From NCBI GenBank assembly GCA_021817735.1, contig JAKAFX010000009.1, positions 1-35,915 of the forward strand: DNA of 35,915 bases, in the 5' to 3' direction. A model generated the notes under the pieces. The model saw nothing but the letters and a program-made list of their open reading frames with translations, was not told where the DNA came from and did no database searches. The position numbers and the translations under genes were made by a program. Positions within the stretch are counted from its first letter, which is position 1, and each line of letters starts with the position of its first letter. This document shows positions 15,953 to 24,004 of the stretch, piece by piece. Source of the DNA: Thermoplasmata archaeon. GTDB taxonomy: Archaea; Thermoplasmatota; Thermoplasmata; Thermoplasmatales; Thermoplasmataceae.

Positions 15953-16432
15953 ATGGCTAAGGAGGGCAGAAGGTTGGGACCGGGTGCCAAAGTCATGGCA
16001 TCTATGCTTGCGCTGAACTTTGTTGTCACTGTTGTCATTCTCCTCACTGACAGGAATCTCCAGAATGACTTCGGGCTCTATACAGGGGCGGGTTATTTCA
16101 TACACTGGTACGGCCTTCTCATTACTGGCATAATTGATATCATAGGTGCAGGTCTGATAATTGTGAAACCGTCAAGACTCTTTCTGAGGCTTGGAGCTGC
16201 CTGGGCGGCATTCATGACGGCGTTCACCATTGGAGATATGTTCCTTTATAGCGAGGTTGGATTCACCGGCTCAAACGGGCTTTCTCAGTTTGCCAGTTAC
16301 CTGTTCGGCCTCTCGAAATATCCAGGGACTGAGAATTACATCCCGGGCCTATACGATCTGCTTGTGGCCATATATGCGCTAACATTCGTCATGTCCATTG
16401 TCTCGATGGCTGTGCACAGAAAAAAGAGCTGA
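15953..16432 (+). CDS. Membrane protein with four transmembrane segments, unknown function
   Basis: I do not recognise this family. The 159-residue protein has a short basic N-terminus (MAKEGRRLGPGAK) and four hydrophobic segments: about residues 13-33, 47-70, 78-100 and 133-153. A soluble loop between the third and fourth contains SEVGFTGSNGLSQFASYLFG and the Tyr/Pro-rich KYPGTENYIPGLYD. The C-terminus is basic (HRKKS), suggesting both ends are cytoplasmic. The start is fixed by a TATA box 26 nt upstream. It converges on the surface protein gene with about 95 bp between the stops. No signs of truncation were seen. Confidence 0.78.
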   Translation: MAKEGRRLGPGAKVMASMLALNFVVTVVILLTDRNLQNDFGLYTGAGYFIHWYGLLITGIIDIIGAGLIIVKPSRLFLRLGAAWAAFMTAFTIGDMFLYSEVGFTGSNGLSQFASYLFGLSKYPGTENYIPGLYDLLVAIYALTFVMSIVSMAVHRKKS

Positions 16433-16527
16433 GGTGCACTTGGTCTTCTGCAAGACCCAAGCAAAGAAAATTCAAGATACCGGGACTCCAATGAACGTTA
16501 CAGGAAAAAGGAAGAGATAGTAGCGGA

Positions 16528-18390
16528 CTATCTCCTCATTCTGAAATAGAGTATGGCCCCTATGATGACCACTGCCGCCACCACTATTCCCACAATGGCC
16601 CATGATGGAATCAACGCTGCCGAAGAACTTACCCCAGAGATCACGATGTCATGGGTTGAGAAATTCCCCACGTGAAGTATGATCATGTAGCCGTTCTGCA
16701 CTGCGAATGCTGCATAGTACATTCCGTTACCTGAGTCATTAACCAGGTTCGCCAGGCTGTTCGTGGAGTTGATCTGCTTTCCATCGACGTAGACATTTAT
16801 CCCATTAGTTGCGTTCAGGAACTTGTTGTTGATGAAGAATGCTATGTTGGCGCCGGAGTGGCTCTGTGAGGAAGCCTTGAAATGGACGTGTCCGGGAGAG
16901 GACCCAAGGAAGTTAAGATCCAGGGAATAGTTGTATAGATAGCTGTAGTTCAGTGGTGTTCCGTTGAGGTAATCCAGCGAGTACTGTCCAGCAATCTTTC
17001 CATGCTGGTATGCATACTGGAATGTGTTGAATACTCCACCTGTGAGGTCACGCATGCCAGGGGGCATGACAAAGCTGATCTGGGCAAAGTCGGAAGTGCT
17101 TACTGTTATGGTGTGAGTCGCCGAGCTGTAGGTGAAGTCTCCACCCGTGATCGATATGAAACCCCTGATGTTGTTGCTGGAAATCATCAGGTTATTCTCT
17201 CCACCATATATGCTGTTTCCAAGCCCAAGCCCCTGGTTCTGGTAGTCTGTCATGTTGAAGCCGTATCCGTTGAAGTTATTGCCCGAAGGCATGCCATGGG
17301 CCCTTGGAACGGAAGTTACGCTGAGGGAACTGTCAAGTACCATCTGGACTGTTCCGTTGTTCACCAGGATGCTTGTCTGTATTGTTGGGTTGTTGTGAAC
17401 CGAATAGATGTAAGTATTGGAAGCATAGAAGAACAGGCTGCCGTAGAGAAGGACCTGGCCGGTGGTTACGTAAGGCATCATCAGGGGAGTACCGATGGAG
17501 CCGTCTCCAGAAGTGGTAATTGAAGTGAAGATTGGGGCCAATGTTGGCTCGTTAGAGACGAAGTTCGTGATCTTTCCTGCATTCTGGTTGAAGATGAAGT
17601 TGACATACTGGCCGCTCACTGCACCCGTCGTTGAATTGTAAGTGAACTTTGGATAGTTCTGATGCAGGTATTGATAGTCGTTGAGAATTTGAGAGAGGTT
17701 CTCGCTTCTCACGAGCCCCGAGACCAGTATGGAGAATGCCGTTCCATCAAGGCTAATCCTGTTGTTGTTTCCCTGGATGCTGATTGTCTTGTCGCTGTTG
17801 GACAGGGTGAAATTCCCGTTGGTAAAGAAGTAGCCATTAAAGACGCTGTTGTCTATCTTGAAAAGGGAGAAATTCTCGTCAACGTTAAGCAGGAGGGTCT
17901 GGTTGATATAGTCACCAAAAGGCCCTTCAAAAGTGGAGTTACCTCCCAATGGCACTTCCTTGATCGAGTTGTTGAAGTCCAACTTCATCTGGGGCTTCTG
18001 TACAATATATGGCAGCGTGCCTGTTATGTTCGAGAATGTGACCACTGCCAGAGCGCTCATCTGAGGCTGAGAATACATTGTTGCGTTGAGAATTGAGAGC
18101 TTGCTCAGCCCAGTCTGAGCTGGCGTTGACCCGCCTCCTGCACCTATATTCAGCGTGCTGGAGCCGTTTACTAGCAGGTTGTTGACCAGGAGCGTTGAAG
18201 TCGCTGAAGATACGTAGGATATGTTTGTCACCAGACCTGAACTGCCAAGGTCCAGAGCGTAGCTACCAATATAGGTTTCACTGGCAGCTGACGGGGTGAA
18301 ATTCTCCGCTGAGCCAAGAGCAGAGAACGCGCTCAGACTCATGAGCGTTACCACGAGAGCCGACAGTATGCTCTTGCTGTTCATCTTCAT
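16528..18390 (-). CDS. Large membrane-anchored extracellular protein, probable cell-surface glycoprotein
   Basis: A 620-residue exported protein of unknown family. The N-terminus MKMNSKSILSALVVTLMSLS followed by AFSALGSAE is a signal peptide. The body is rich in Asn, Ser, Thr, Gly and Tyr with many N-x-S/T sequons (for example NVTG-like and NYSYLYNYS segments), as in glycosylated archaeal surface proteins. A single transmembrane helix near residues 592-615 (IPSWAIVGIVVAAVVIIGAI) ends in the basic FRMRR, a stop-transfer anchor. The protein is mostly beta-predicted and contains no catalytic motif I can see. It may be a surface-layer-like or adhesive protein. ATG at 18390 lies 26 nt from the TATA CATATATC. 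The plus-strand ORFs inside are shadows. Confidence 0.82.
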   Translation of the reverse strand: MKMNSKSILSALVVTLMSLSAFSALGSAENFTPSAASETYIGSYALDLGSSGLVTNISYVSSATSTLLVNNLLVNGSSTLNIGAGGGSTPAQTGLSKLSILNATMYSQPQMSALAVVTFSNITGTLPYIVQKPQMKLDFNNSIKEVPLGGNSTFEGPFGDYINQTLLLNVDENFSLFKIDNSVFNGYFFTNGNFTLSNSDKTISIQGNNNRISLDGTAFSILVSGLVRSENLSQILNDYQYLHQNYPKFTYNSTTGAVSGQYVNFIFNQNAGKITNFVSNEPTLAPIFTSITTSGDGSIGTPLMMPYVTTGQVLLYGSLFFYASNTYIYSVHNNPTIQTSILVNNGTVQMVLDSSLSVTSVPRAHGMPSGNNFNGYGFNMTDYQNQGLGLGNSIYGGENNLMISSNNIRGFISITGGDFTYSSATHTITVSTSDFAQISFVMPPGMRDLTGGVFNTFQYAYQHGKIAGQYSLDYLNGTPLNYSYLYNYSLDLNFLGSSPGHVHFKASSQSHSGANIAFFINNKFLNATNGINVYVDGKQINSTNSLANLVNDSGNGMYYAAFAVQNGYMIILHVGNFSTHDIVISGVSSSAALIPSWAIVGIVVAAVVIIGAILYFRMRR

Positions 18391-18412
18391 TTATTTCCAC
18401 GCGATATATGGG

Positions 18413-18420
18413 AAGGTGAC
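18413..18420 (-). promoter_or_regulatory. TATA box of the surface protein gene
   Basis: On the minus strand it reads CATATATC, centred 26 nt before the ATG at 18390. Confidence 0.6.
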
Positions 18421-18585
18421 CGTAACGATGAGGGCTCCCTAAATACGAGTCGACGCTATTGCCGTATAATCAGGCAGGGAACGGGTCTTATGCTCGGTCG
18501 AGCATGCCCGGGTTCCAGTTGAGATCGTTTGTGCCTGAATGCTGGAAAGATTTTTATCCGGCAGCACATAGGCAGGACGGGTGCT

Positions 18586-18906
18586 TTGAAACTCTCCAAG
18601 GTTTTAAAGGAAATTCAGGGTCAGATGAATGTTATGGACATGATTGAGATAAAAAAAGGTGCAATATACACGGTTTATTCTAACAGCGGAACCGAAGAGC
18701 CGCAAAAGACGGAAGGCGAGTTTGTTGGCTACACCATACTTGGGGAAGAGGGTGCGATAGTATTCCGTGTGAAGGAAAAGGGGAATAAGCCGTTCCTGAG
18801 GCTTATACCTGTGTCAGGTCTCTTTTCCATCGAGTTCAGCGAAGACAACATATCCAAGGAAAAGGAAGAGCAAAAACCTCAGGACAGGGCCTATTACATT
18901 AGCTGA
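18586..18906 (+). CDS. Small conserved-type protein of unknown function
   Basis: I do not recognise the family. From TTG at 18586 the protein is 106 residues (LKLSKVLKEIQGQMNVMDMI). The ORF track start at 18529 adds 19 residues that overlap the likely promoter (TTTTTAT at 18551-18557), so I prefer TTG 18586; ATG 18625 is a third option. The core KKGAIYTVYSNSGTEEPQKT followed by GEFVGYTILGEEGAIVFRV looks like a small beta-barrel. The C-terminal tail is charged (NISKEKEEQKPQD). It is soluble, with no membrane segment. The last 13 nt overlap the end of the convergent phosphodiesterase gene. Confidence 0.72.
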   Translation: MKLSKVLKEIQGQMNVMDMIEIKKGAIYTVYSNSGTEEPQKTEGEFVGYTILGEEGAIVFRVKEKGNKPFLRLIPVSGLFSIEFSEDNISKEKEEQKPQDRAYYIS

Positions 18907-19412
18907 TAGGAGCATATTCGGTCATAGACCGGCCCTTTGCTGGTCAGGTTGCTCCTGAAGAGTGTCAGCCTGTTGAAGCGGATCCTGGACTGGAACCTGT
19001 ACTCCATCATGGCGTTGTACGATTCTGGAGGGATCGGTGCTTTCGTCCTTGCTACTGTCAAATGTGCCCTGAAGTTACGATCAGAAGGGTCTTTCACAAC
19101 ATTCCCGGTGATCTTCCTGTAGATCTCATGCGCCTCCGGAGAGGTGCACTCCAGAACGACCACCCGGCATTTCTTTCCCGATGGGAAGCAGGTGAGCCTA
19201 TCAAAATCACAGGAGAAACCTTGAAATCTCATGGTGGAAAGTGCTTCACATACCTGAACGGCCTTCTTCTCAGTGATGTCTTCAAAAAAGATCAGGGTCA
19301 TGTGGATGTTTTCACCCTTTGGCACCCTCAGAAACGGAAATCCCCCAAGGTAAGAAACCAGAGGCGCAATGGGCTCGAGGCTGTCCGGCTCAATTGCTAG
19401 GAAAGATCTCAC
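18894..19412 (-). CDS. thpR: RNA 2',3'-cyclic phosphodiesterase (2'-5' RNA ligase family)
   Basis: A 2H phosphoesterase of 172 residues that opens 2',3'-cyclic phosphates on RNA ends and, in vitro, can join 2'-5' linkages. Both diagnostic HxT motifs are present: ENIHMTLIFFEDI near residue 36 and FRAHLTVARTK near residue 117. The N-terminal MRSFLAIEPD matches the family's RxFxAI start, and the spacing of the motifs and total length are normal. The gene starts with GTG at 19412, 24 nt from a TATA element shared with the divergent gcvH. A cytoplasmic role in tRNA or general RNA end processing is likely. Confidence 0.9.
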   Translation of the reverse strand: MRSFLAIEPDSLEPIAPLVSYLGGFPFLRVPKGENIHMTLIFFEDITEKKAVQVCEALSTMRFQGFSCDFDRLTCFPSGKKCRVVVLECTSPEAHEIYRKITGNVVKDPSDRNFRAHLTVARTKAPIPPESYNAMMEYRFQSRIRFNRLTLFRSNLTSKGPVYDRICSYQLM

Positions 19413-19427
19413 GTTAGCCCTATTGAA

Positions 19428-19441
19428 GCCTATATATAATA
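19428..19441. promoter_or_regulatory. Shared bidirectional TATA element for thpR and gcvH
   Basis: CTATATATAATAAC lies between the divergent start codons at 19412 and 19460. Its centre is about 24 nt from one and 26 nt from the other. Both genes would be leaderless from one TATA element in a 47-bp spacer. Confidence 0.6.
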
Positions 19442-19459
19442 ACCTGCCATTACAAGGCT

Positions 19460-19837
19460 ATGTCTCTGATCCCAGATAATCTCATGTATACCAAAACCCA
19501 CGAGTGGTTCAAAGTCTCCGGAAACCAGGTGACAGTTGGAATAACTGACTATGCACAGCACCAGCTGACCGATATCGTGTTTGTGGATCTTCCAAAGCCA
19601 GGCGTATCAAAAAAGGCAGGCGAAGTCCTCCTTACGGTTGAATCAGTAAAGTCCGCGGAAGACGTATACTCTCCTGTCGACGGCACTGTGGAGGAGTCAA
19701 ACCCGGTTCTGGTAGACAAGCCCGAGCTGCTGAATCAGGATTCATACAGCAACTGGATGGTAAAGATCAGGATTCCAGAAGGATTCAAGCCAAAGGGGAT
19801 GACTCCAGGAGAGTACCGAAAGCATATCGGTGAATAA
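19460..19837 (+). CDS. gcvH: Glycine cleavage system H protein
   Basis: A lipoyl carrier protein that shuttles the aminomethyl group between the P, T and L proteins of glycine cleavage. It has 125 residues, the standard length. The fold markers MYTKTHEWFKVSGNQVTVGI and TDYAQHQLTDIVFVDLP are typical. The lipoylation site VESVKSAEDVYSP places the modified lysine at K64. No other gcv gene is visible. In archaea stand-alone H proteins may also serve as lipoate carriers for assembly, so glycine cleavage is likely but not proven from this window. It is followed by rlmE, which begins 7 nt after the stop (or overlaps it if GTG 19830 is used), so the two are probably co-transcribed. Confidence 0.96.
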   Translation: MSLIPDNLMYTKTHEWFKVSGNQVTVGITDYAQHQLTDIVFVDLPKPGVSKKAGEVLLTVESVKSAEDVYSPVDGTVEESNPVLVDKPELLNQDSYSNWMVKIRIPEGFKPKGMTPGEYRKHIGE

Positions 19838-19844
19838 TTCAAGA

Positions 19845-20432
19845 ATGGCTAAGAGAGAAGACCACTATTATCGGCTGGCAAAGAGAGAGAGCTTCAGGAG
19901 CAGGGCTGCGTACAAACTCCAGGAAATTGACCGCAAGTTCAGGGTCATTGGGGAGACTGACAATGTTCTTGAGTTTGGTGCCTCTCCTGGTGGCTGGACA
20001 CAATACGTTCTTTCCGTAACCTCCGGAACCGTACTGAGTGTCGATGTTTCGCCGATGGCCCCCCTTGAGCACGTGCATTTCCTCAAGGGGGACGTGATGT
20101 CCCCGGAATTGCCCAAGAAAATAGAATCCATGATGGGTTCATTGGGACTAAAGGAGTTTGACTGCATTATATCTGATGCAATGGTCCATACCAGCGGCGA
20201 CAGGAGCAGGGATCATTCATCTTCTTACCTTCTGGACACCAGGATCATGGAGATCTCCCTGTATCTGTTGAAGAAAGGAGGCAATACCGTGATAAAGCAG
20301 TTCCAGGGGGATCTCACGAAAGGATTTGTAGACACATGGGGGAAGTATTTCTCCAGCACCCGGGTGACGACGCCTGCAGCTTCAAGGAAGCACAGCAGCG
20401 AGATCTATGTTGTGTTCTCTGGAAAGCTTTGA
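19845..20432 (+). CDS. rlmE: 23S rRNA 2'-O-ribose U2552-type methyltransferase (RlmE/FtsJ family)
   Basis: A SAM-dependent ribose methyltransferase acting on rRNA. The N-terminus MAKREDHYYRLAKRESFRSR and AAYKLQEI match FtsJ/RlmE proteins, including the first catalytic Lys of the K-D-K-E tetrad. SAM motif I is VLEFGASPGGWTQYVL, and LSVDVSPM follows as motif II. DCIISDAMVHTSG provides the catalytic Asp region, and GNTVIKQFQGD provides the second Lys. The length (195 residues from ATG 19845) is normal. The ORF track starts at GTG 19830, inside gcvH, but ATG 19845 matches family N-termini and is preferred. Co-transcribed with gcvH. Confidence 0.93.
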   Translation: MAKREDHYYRLAKRESFRSRAAYKLQEIDRKFRVIGETDNVLEFGASPGGWTQYVLSVTSGTVLSVDVSPMAPLEHVHFLKGDVMSPELPKKIESMMGSLGLKEFDCIISDAMVHTSGDRSRDHSSSYLLDTRIMEISLYLLKKGGNTVIKQFQGDLTKGFVDTWGKYFSSTRVTTPAASRKHSSEIYVVFSGKL

Positions 20433-20433
20433 A

Positions 20434-21069
20434 TCACATAGCTTGGGAAACGATAAAGTCTGCCATTCCCCTGAATTTCTCGTACTCCACCACCACGACA
20501 AATTTCTTTTTGCTTGAATCGCTCACTATTGAAAGTAATCCTTGCTGCATGGTTTGGAGGCGGGCTGACTCGATTGCCTTGAATCCCTTGATCCTCTCGA
20601 TATACTGGTTCCACTTATCCACGAATCCTTCAGGGGTGTCTGCGCTGAATTCCCGTTTCATGAGCCTTCGCTTACGCACGGAGTGACGGATCATGTCCCA
20701 GGTTCCAATCTGGCTTGTGTATACATCACCAAAGTCAGATTCTTCCATATCCAGTGCGTGGATTGGTATATTCCTGTCTCCCGCATAAATTACAGCTTCG
20801 GTGTAAATTGGCGGTGGAGTCATGACCCCGCCGTATATCGACAGGAGTACGCCGTACATCGTTTCATATTCCGAAAGGCCCATCTCGAAAGGTTCCTTCA
20901 CGAATTCCTGCAACCCCTTAAGCTCCTCGGGTGAAATCCCAATGAGAATTTCACCTGGCTCCTCTCTCAGGAGTAGGTTCCTGAGCTCATCTCCGTCCCT
21001 GATGAGGCCCTTTATCCCCCCAAACAGGATCACCTTGTTTCCCCGCGGAAGATTATATTCCTCAATCAT
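20434..21069 (-). CDS. TraB/GumN-like domain protein, function unknown
   Basis: A 211-residue soluble protein that I can only place tentatively. The pattern resembles TraB/PrgY-like proteins: an N-terminal strand (NKVILFGGIKGLIRDGDEL), a central EPGEILIGISPEELKGL segment, a long helical middle, IHALDMEESDFGDVY, and near the end ARLQTMQQGLL followed by KKKFVVVVEYEKFRGM, which mirrors the closing strand-His-Gly pattern of TraB. It is the second gene of a two-gene operon: its ATG overlaps the stop of the upstream regulator gene by 4 nt. Alternatively it is a Thermoplasmata-specific protein. It converges tightly on rlmE. Confidence 0.7.
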   Translation of the reverse strand: MIEEYNLPRGNKVILFGGIKGLIRDGDELRNLLLREEPGEILIGISPEELKGLQEFVKEPFEMGLSEYETMYGVLLSIYGGVMTPPPIYTEAVIYAGDRNIPIHALDMEESDFGDVYTSQIGTWDMIRHSVRKRRLMKREFSADTPEGFVDKWNQYIERIKGFKAIESARLQTMQQGLLSIVSDSSKKKFVVVVEYEKFRGMADFIVSQAM

Positions 21070-22019
21070 GCAAGATTCTTCTTCTTTTCAATCAGGGATT
21101 GAAGCTCGCCCTTTTCACAAAACTCGATGAATTCATTGATGTTAGTGACAGGACAGCCTGCCATTACTTCCTTGTCAGTGACTCTCCTGGACACCAGCAG
21201 TGCTTCCTCTTCCATGAACTCCGCTATCTTCATTATTGATCTGGCTCTCATTACTTCTGCCTCGACAGACTGTGGGAATGCCATGAATATAAGTGATCTC
21301 AGGGCGTTCCTCGCCATGGCCTCAAACGGAGATCGCTTCAGGAGAGTTGCGTCGTACCCTGCAGTCCCCATAAGGCTGAGGATGGATTCCAGGAACTGAT
21401 CGTTCACATGTTCCGCTCTTGGCTGGCTAGAATAGCTTAGTGACATCGTCTGGATGTCAATTCCCTTCCTTAGATCCCCTGGAAGCAACTCCTGGAGCTT
21501 AAGGAAAACATCGATTGTCACCGCGCTGCCGTTCTCGTAAAGCGATACGGATCTTCTCGAAATTCCAACAGAGGATGAGACGGATCCTATGGAAAGCCCA
21601 CGCTTTTCCCTTATTCGCCTCATCTCCCTGCCGTCTATTGAAACGTAATACCCCCCAGGTCCGGAGAAAACGAACGGCTTTATCCCCCGAACATAATCCT
21701 CGAAAGTCTGCAGGGTCATTATAGGGACTCCGTGCCTGAAGTAGACAAGACCATCCTCCAGGGTCCCTCCTGATGATCGCTCCCCTATCACAATTGCTGC
21801 CGACTCGGTTAAGTTTCCGATGGTCAGTAGTTCCTCTGATGCATCGCGCCTCAGGGTGTCCACATTGTATAGGACTTTGACCACATAACCTCCGTCGTCT
21901 CTTCTGGCAAGCATGTCGAAACTCACCAGTCCCTTCAGTTCTGGATCGGAGGCTCTGAACCCTTCTCTCTCCAGCATTTCGGAGAGTCTGGCTAGAAGGG
22001 CTCTCCGGTTATCTTCCAC
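21066..22019 (-). CDS. Archaeal Cro/C1-type HTH transcriptional regulator (PRK04140-like)
   Basis: A 317-residue regulator of the type conserved across archaea. The N-terminal ~120 residues form a nuclease-fold-like domain (DMLARRDDGGYVVKVLYNVD). A Cro/C1 helix-turn-helix follows at about residues 130-180, reading REMRRIREKRGLSIGSVSSS and VGISRRSVSLYENG. A C-terminal helical domain (FPQSVEAEVMRARSIMKIAE) completes it. The protein heads an operon with the TraB-like gene (ATGA overlap). Start GTG 22019 is 28 nt from a TATA TTTAAATAC. Its target is unknown, possibly its own operon. Confidence 0.85.
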   Translation of the reverse strand: MEDNRRALLARLSEMLEREGFRASDPELKGLVSFDMLARRDDGGYVVKVLYNVDTLRRDASEELLTIGNLTESAAIVIGERSSGGTLEDGLVYFRHGVPIMTLQTFEDYVRGIKPFVFSGPGGYYVSIDGREMRRIREKRGLSIGSVSSSVGISRRSVSLYENGSAVTIDVFLKLQELLPGDLRKGIDIQTMSLSYSSQPRAEHVNDQFLESILSLMGTAGYDATLLKRSPFEAMARNALRSLIFMAFPQSVEAEVMRARSIMKIAEFMEEEALLVSRRVTDKEVMAGCPVTNINEFIEFCEKGELQSLIEKKKNLA

Positions 22020-22626
22020 GAGACCAATTATTAAATCCTGTATTTAAACATTTGCGTTAAACTGTACATGGCCCGGGAAACCTGTCCATGCCAAGGTCGG
22101 AGAATTACCACCAGTTCATCCTTCGCATCCTGCATTGACATACGCTGTAAGTGTCTCATCAGGTATTGACCGCGGGCTTTAGTCAGATGTGGGCATTATC
22201 TTTGCAGGACCATGGCAAATTTGCGCGTACTGAAGCGATCGCGAGTCTAGGCGATGGAGAAAATATCGTTTTAACTATCGCTCCAGCCGAATGGCCTCCC
22301 GCCGTCTCCACATTACGCCACGCGCCTTATCTGCGGAAAAGGTTTGAGTAGAAAGTGATCTTGGTAACAGGCAGTAACGCCCTGTCTGTAGCCATTTCAC
22401 CTCTCTTGTAAATGAATCATCGAATATTCCCAAGGTGAGTGCTGGATTAGGGATCATAGCTTACATGAATCGTGATATCACAAGGCGGTCTATTCGAATA
22501 AGATGAGATGCGCCTAAATAGGTATGGCATGAAAGGATACCGCACGATACAATTCAATACAGTGGGGAGGCACGCTCTCAGAGCTCCCCTTGTTCACTCA
22601 TTTGCATTCTGTTCTAATAGGGGAGA
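22020..22626. other. Intergenic region without a convincing gene
   Basis: Apart from the regulator promoter (TTTAAATAC near 22042-22050) and a GGGGAG...CTCCCC inverted repeat near 22563-22588 that could end the MFS transcript, I see nothing I can name. The frames at 22151-22351 and 22275-22457 are short, overlap on opposite strands and match no family I know. The 600-bp size is large for this compact genome, so an ncRNA or a decayed gene is possible. Confidence 0.4.
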
Positions 22627-23832
22627 TCAGGCGGAGATTCCTCCCGGTGCATGTTCCTGCAGGTCCTCCATGGCCATGAACCGCGGAATTGCTACCAGAC
22701 CAAATACTGCAAATGGCAGCATTACAAGTCCACAGGCAATCAGCACCAGGTTAATGGGGAGTGCCAGCGCGAATACTGAGAATATGGATGCCATGATGGG
22801 CGTCGATCCCGCAATGAATATGCGCAGTATGGAAAATGTCTTTCCGAATATCTTCTTTGGGACAAGCCTGTAAAGTTTGTCGGTCATTGGCACGTTGATC
22901 AGCGGAAGAAGCATGCCAATGAGAAGTGCGCATATTATGTCAATATATGGTGATCTGCTGAACCCTATGATTGCAAGAAGCGGGGCGTAAGTCACTATCA
23001 TCAGTGCTATGGCAAAGTGGCTGGACAGGGTCTTTAGTTTTCTTGATGCTATGCCGGCTCCGACCATCATTCCTATTGGGAGGCTGGCCACAAACGCAGT
23101 GTAATAAGCTGCACTGACCCCGAGGAAAATATGAAAGATGCCAGATGAATAAACCGTCAGGGAGACAAAAAGGCCGTTGATTACGAGCCCAATTATGAGG
23201 AAGTTTGAGATCTTGCGCATAAACGACATAACTTCCCGGGTCTCTTGAATAATCCCATCTACAGAACGAGTGAAGTTCTCCTTGAGTGGAAATGATATCA
23301 CTGCAGATATTGCTGGCAAGACAACGAGGATGTAGATCAGGTACTCCTTCAAGAACACGATGGAAACCCCGCCCATCATTATCCCTGCGAGGCTAGAGGC
23401 GCTTGTGATGGTCTGGTTGAACGATAGCATCTTTGATGTGGTCTCCCTCGAAACATGCCTCTGAATCATGGCTGAGAACGAATCGCCCTTGAGTGTTATT
23501 CCCGCTCCTCCGATTATCACTGCAGCAAAAATACCAGCAATTCCGAATCCTAGGAAAGAAATCAGGAAACCGCCGGCCAGGATTGCAGAAGAAAGGAAGT
23601 TAACTGTTGAGCTATTTGTTCGATCTATAACATGGCCTCCCGGAAACGAGATGGCGAGCTCAATAGCCATGTAGGCGGTGGCGATCATTCCCGCCAGGAA
23701 TACTGAGTTGTATTCAGCAACAAAATACCAGATATAGTATACCAGGAACACCTCGAAAGCCATTGAGGTGATGAACTTCGATGCGAGAAATCTCCCAATT
23801 GGCTTATCGTCTGGACTCAAGTCTTCATCCAT
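22627..23832 (-). CDS. MFS transporter, 12 transmembrane segments
   Basis: A 401-residue integral membrane transporter counted from ATG 23832 (the ORF track uses GTG 23859). It has about 12 hydrophobic segments in two halves. The first loop reads FPGGHVIDR, a reduced form of motif A (GxLxDRxGRR), and the central loop FTRSVDGIIQETREVMSFMR is the usual cytoplasmic linker. It resembles the permease family with few conserved charges often annotated as DHA3/MFS_1. The substrate is unknown. The TATA box is at 23951-23960, so the mRNA seems to have an unusual leader of about 95 nt holding a mini-ORF. The C-terminus has a short charged tail. Confidence 0.85.
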   Translation of the reverse strand: MDEDLSPDDKPIGRFLASKFITSMAFEVFLVYYIWYFVAEYNSVFLAGMIATAYMAIELAISFPGGHVIDRTNSSTVNFLSSAILAGGFLISFLGFGIAGIFAAVIIGGAGITLKGDSFSAMIQRHVSRETTSKMLSFNQTITSASSLAGIMMGGVSIVFLKEYLIYILVVLPAISAVISFPLKENFTRSVDGIIQETREVMSFMRKISNFLIIGLVINGLFVSLTVYSSGIFHIFLGVSAAYYTAFVASLPIGMMVGAGIASRKLKTLSSHFAIALMIVTYAPLLAIIGFSRSPYIDIICALLIGMLLPLINVPMTDKLYRLVPKKIFGKTFSILRIFIAGSTPIMASIFSVFALALPINLVLIACGLVMLPFAVFGLVAIPRFMAMEDLQEHAPGGISA

Positions 23833-23888
23833 TTGAACCAGGCCTTTCCCCCGCCACAATTTTCTTCAATTTCGGACTGCAGGGGTTA

Positions 23889-23933
23889 CTATCTCTGGGA
23901 AAGCCTGCTGAACTCATTGTGCGGGGGTTTCAT
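23889..23933 (-). other. Possible 14-codon leaderless leader ORF before the MFS gene
   Basis: ATG at 23933 is about 22 nt from the centre of the TATA box TTTATATACC (23951-23960) and opens a short frame MKPPHNEFSRLSQR ending in TAG. It lies where transcription should start and precedes the MFS gene by about 30-55 nt. It may be chance. Confidence 0.25.
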
Positions 23934-24004
23934 GCAGGTATTATGTTCCGGTATATAAAGTAATGAAGGGCTCCTTGCAGATACTGCTGGCGTATCCCGG
24001 AAAA

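Noticed and set aside
17002-17523. 173-codon plus-strand ORF
   Set aside because: Antisense to the surface protein gene, no recognisable domain.
18490-18505. ATGCTCG-GT-CGAGCAT inverted repeat
   Set aside because: About two such 7-bp repeats are expected by chance per spacer length in a window this size, and it is not placed against a clear TATA box.
22135-22165. Bacterial-like TTGACA element
   Set aside because: The genome uses archaeal TATA/BRE promoters and no gene follows at a suitable distance.
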